Translations under genes and position numbers: made by a program
Notes under the pieces: model-generated
Databases searched by the model: none
Seen by the model: only the letters and a program-made list of their open reading frames with translations
Told to the model about the DNA's origin: nothing
Part shown: piece by piece, positions 4,168-6,559 of the stretch
How positions within the stretch are numbered: position 1 is the first letter of the stretch
Layout of the letters: every line of letters starts with the position of its first letter
NCBI GenBank assembly: GCA_946059285.1
Contig: CAMGMW010000069.1
Location: 1 to 6,559 of the forward strand
Reading direction: 5' to 3'
Length of the DNA: 6,559 nucleotides
Source of the DNA: an uncultured Clostridia bacterium
Lineage (GTDB): Bacteria; Bacillota_A; Clostridia; Oscillospirales; Oscillospiraceae

Positions 4168-6559
4168 TTACAGCGCTTTTAACCGCTGCTCACTCTCACA
4201 AAGCTGTTTCATAAGTGAATCCAGCTTTTCCGCTTTTTCTTTTTCCGCACGGACAACCTGCTCCGGTGCTTTTGCAAGGAAGCCGGCATTGCTCAGCTTG
4301 CCGCGGATGGAGGCGAGCATTTTCTCAGTTTTTTCCTTCTCCTTTGCTATGCGGGCAAGTTCCTTTTCGACATCCACCAACTGGTTCATCGGCATATACA
4401 GAGCGGCATCATGCGTAACGCAGGAGACCATTGTCTCATGTCCCGCAGGCTCCGCATCGGAAACGATCACCTCATCCGCGTAGGCAAGGCGGGTGATAAA
4501 GGCAGTACCGGAAGTGAAAATATCCGGCTTCTGCGTAACGATATACAGCGTGCATTTTTTGGAAGGCGGCACATTCATTTCAGCGCGGCGGTTGCGGACG
4601 GCGCGGATCGCATTCATAATGCTCTCCATTGCGTTCTCCTCCACCTTGAAGCACAGGTCTTCGCGGAACTTCGGCCACGCGGCAATGATCAGTGCCTCGC
4701 CCTCGTGCGGGATCGCCTGCCATATTTCCTCCGTGATGAAAGGCATGAACGGATGCATCAGACGCAAAATCTGATCCAGCACATACAGCAGAACCTGCTG
4801 AGCAACCAGCTTGCTCTCCTCGTCCTCGCCGTAAAGGCGTGCCTTTGTCAGCTCGATATACCAGTCGCAGTAGCTGTCCCAGATGAAATCATAGACCTTC
4901 TGCACCGCAACGCCAAGCTCATATTTGTCCAGATTCTCCGTGACCTCTGCGATCAGCGTATTCAGCTTGGAAAGGATCCACTTATCCGCCGTCTCCAGCT
5001 CTGACAACGGAGGCAGCTCATTCTTCTCGACGGAAAGGTTCATCATCACATAGCGGCTGGCGTTCCAGAGCTTATTGGCAAAATTGCGCATCGCCTCGCA
5101 GCGTTCCACATAAAAGCGCATATCGTTGCCGGGGGAGTTTGCCGTGAGCATATTCATCCGCAGTGCATCGGAGCCAAAGCGGTCGATCATTTCCAGCGGA
5201 TCGATACCGTTTCCGAGAGATTTGGACATTTTTCTGCCCTTGTCATCCCGCACCAGACCGTGAATCAGAACCGTGTGGAACGGCGGTTTTCCTGTCTGTT
5301 TACAGGAAGAGAAGATCATACGGGCAACCCAGAAGAAAATGATGTCATAGCCGGTGACCAGCACATCTGTGGGGAAGAAATATTTAAAATCCTTCGCCTG
5401 CGTATCCGGCCAGCCCAGCGTCTCGAAGGGCCATAGCGCCGACGAGAACCAGGTGTCCAGCACGTCCTCATCACGCGTAATGTTCTTGCTGCCGCACTTT
5501 TCACAGACTGTTGCATCCTCACGCGAAACGGTCATGTGACCGCAATCTGCACAGTACCATGCGGGGATCTGATGACCCCACCACAGCTGACGGGAAATGC
5601 ACCAATCGCGCACATTCTCCATCCAGCTGGTATAGATTTTCGTGAAGCGTTCGGGGACGAATTTCGTCTCGCCCCCGTTCACAACGCGGAGCGCCTCCTC
5701 TGCCAGCGGCTTCATCTTGACAAACCACTGGGCGGAGATGATCGGCTCCACGTCTTGATGGCAGCGGTAGCAGGTTCCGACATTGTGGTTGTACGGCTCG
5801 ACCTTTACCAGATAGCCCTGTTCCTCCAGATCGGCAACAATCTGCTTCCTTGCCTCGTAGCGATCCAGTCCCTGATATTTTCCACCGAGCGCATTGACCA
5901 CGCCGTGGTCATCCAGAACGCGGATCACTTCCAGATTGTGCCGCAGGCCAACCTCAAAGTCGTTGGGGTCATGTGCGGGCGTCATTTTGACACATCCAGT
6001 GCCGAACTCCATCTCCGCATAGTCATCGGCGACCACAGGGATCTCCTTATTCATCAGCGGGAGGATAACCGTCTTGCCGACGATATCCCGATAACGCTCG
6101 TCGTTCGGGTTGACGCAAACGCCGCTGTCGCCCAGCATCGTTTCCGGTCGCGTCGTTGCAACAACGACCTCTCCGCTGCCGTCGGCAAGCGGATATCTGA
6201 TGTGCCAAAGGTGACCGGGCTTGTCAACATATTCGACCTCCGCATCGGACAAGGCGGTCACGCAATGCGGACACCAGTTGATGATGCGGCTGCCTTTATA
6301 GATCAACCCCTGCTCATACAAATTGACAAAAACCTCACGCACCGCGTTGGAGCAGCCCTTGTCCATCGTAAAACGCGCACGATCCCAGTCGCAGGATGCG
6401 CCCAGCTTTTTCTGCTGCTCGACGATGCGGTCGCCATACTGCCGCTTCCAGTCCCAAACGCGTTTGATAAATTCCTCGCGTCCGAGGTCGTAGCGGGTCA
6501 GTCCCTCCTTGCGCAGCTCCTCCTCCACGCGAATCTGCGTGGCGATGCCCGCATGGTCC
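4168..6559 (-). CDS. valS: Valyl-tRNA synthetase (N-terminus cut by window edge)
   Basis: Class I aminoacyl-tRNA synthetase that charges tRNA-Val with valine and edits misactivated threonine; cytosolic. The 796 visible residues begin in DHAGIATQ, which normally lies about 80 residues in, so the HIGH motif and true start are beyond 6559. An in-frame GTG at 6526-6528 is not the start. In fragment numbering: TTRPET (135-140) marks the CP1 editing domain; SRQLWWGHQIPAW (322-334) and KMSKS (443-447) belong to the catalytic domain; the anticodon-binding helical domain follows (about 510-660). The Lys/Glu-rich C-terminus (about 729-796) is the ValRS coiled-coil arm. Two Cys4 sets are present, NWCPHC (C96, C99) with CYRC (C263, C266), and C336, C339, C352, C355. 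They match zinc sites I recall from Thermus ValRS with a constant offset of about 80. The reading frame is intact to the TAA at 4168-4170. Confidence 0.98.
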   Translation of the reverse strand, partial: DHAGIATQIRVEEELRKEGLTRYDLGREEFIKRVWDWKRQYGDRIVEQQKKLGASCDWDRARFTMDKGCSNAVREVFVNLYEQGLIYKGSRIINWCPHCVTALSDAEVEYVDKPGHLWHIRYPLADGSGEVVVATTRPETMLGDSGVCVNPNDERYRDIVGKTVILPLMNKEIPVVADDYAEMEFGTGCVKMTPAHDPNDFEVGLRHNLEVIRVLDDHGVVNALGGKYQGLDRYEARKQIVADLEEQGYLVKVEPYNHNVGTCYRCHQDVEPIISAQWFVKMKPLAEEALRVVNGGETKFVPERFTKIYTSWMENVRDWCISRQLWWGHQIPAWYCADCGHMTVSREDATVCEKCGSKNITRDEDVLDTWFSSALWPFETLGWPDTQAKDFKYFFPTDVLVTGYDIIFFWVARMIFSSCKQTGKPPFHTVLIHGLVRDDKGRKMSKSLGNGIDPLEMIDRFGSDALRMNMLTANSPGNDMRFYVERCEAMRNFANKLWNASRYVMMNLSVEKNELPPLSELETADKWILSKLNTLIAEVTENLDKYELGVAVQKVYDFIWDSYCDWYIELTKARLYGEDEESKLVAQQVLLYVLDQILRLMHPFMPFITEEIWQAIPHEGEALIIAAWPKFREDLCFKVEENAMESIMNAIRAVRNRRAEMNVPPSKKCTLYIVTQKPDIFTSGTAFITRLAYADEVIVSDAEPAGHETMVSCVTHDAALYMPMNQLVDVEKELARIAKEKEKTEKMLASIRGKLSNAGFLAKAPEQVVRAEKEKAEKLDSLMKQLCESEQRLKAL

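Noticed and set aside
4141..4175. Possible terminator at the end of valS
   Set aside because: Only short pairings are available (for example GCAG/CTGC, or AGCGC/GCGCT with a long loop) and no U-run follows, so it does not meet the form of an intrinsic terminator.
4411..5004. 197-codon open frame on the plus strand inside valS
   Set aside because: It is fully antisense to the conserved anticodon-binding and C-terminal part of ValRS, with no family signature.
1..6559. CRISPR arrays, tRNA or rRNA genes, insertion sequences, phage or defence genes
   Set aside because: I saw no regular repeat-spacer pattern, no tRNA or rRNA signature, and no transposase, integrase or defence motifs. All coding space is filled by housekeeping or enzyme genes of even character.

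Overview
The window suggests an anaerobic Clostridia-type Firmicute of moderate G+C content (roughly 50%, estimated by eye), possibly an Oscillospiraceae/Ruminococcaceae relative. The evidence is the Firmicutes-type core cluster lepB-rbgA-rnhB-yraN, a RbgA and a small single-membrane-anchor signal peptidase of Gram-positive type, the Shine-Dalgarno sequences I could find (close to GGAGG), and a COG1768-like metallophosphoesterase of a kind I associate with Clostridia. The assignment below class level is a guess.

Every supported gene lies on the minus strand, so the biological order runs from high to low coordinates. At the right edge (4168-6559) is valS, missing about its first 80 codons, including the HIGH motif. 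A 283-bp intergenic region follows (3885-4167). It holds a long AT-rich hairpin (4050-4102), a 12-bp palindrome (4102-4113), and the likely lepB promoter: a consensus TATAAT with a weak -35 box, overlapped by a 7+8+7 dyad at 3931-3952. No intrinsic terminator of ordinary form is visible after valS.

From 3884 downwards six genes are packed with no room for internal promoters: lepB (signal peptidase I), rbgA/ylqF (50S assembly GTPase), rnhB (RNase HII), yraN (UPF0102 nuclease-fold protein), an M19 dipeptidase, and a COG1768-like metallophosphoesterase that runs off the left edge. The junctions are a TAATG (lepB/rbgA), an ATGA (rbgA/rnhB), an 11-base overlap (rnhB/yraN), an ATGA (yraN/dipeptidase) and a 12-base gap (dipeptidase/phosphoesterase). 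This is strong sequence evidence for one translationally coupled operon. The first four genes are a known conserved housekeeping set for protein export, ribosome assembly and ribonucleotide removal from DNA. The last two are less expected members whose roles here are not established.

I did not find a novel system. This is essentially a core-genome region. The items most worth a second look are the dyad over the lepB -10 box, the AT-rich hairpin after valS, and the coupling of the dipeptidase and phosphoesterase to the lepB operon.
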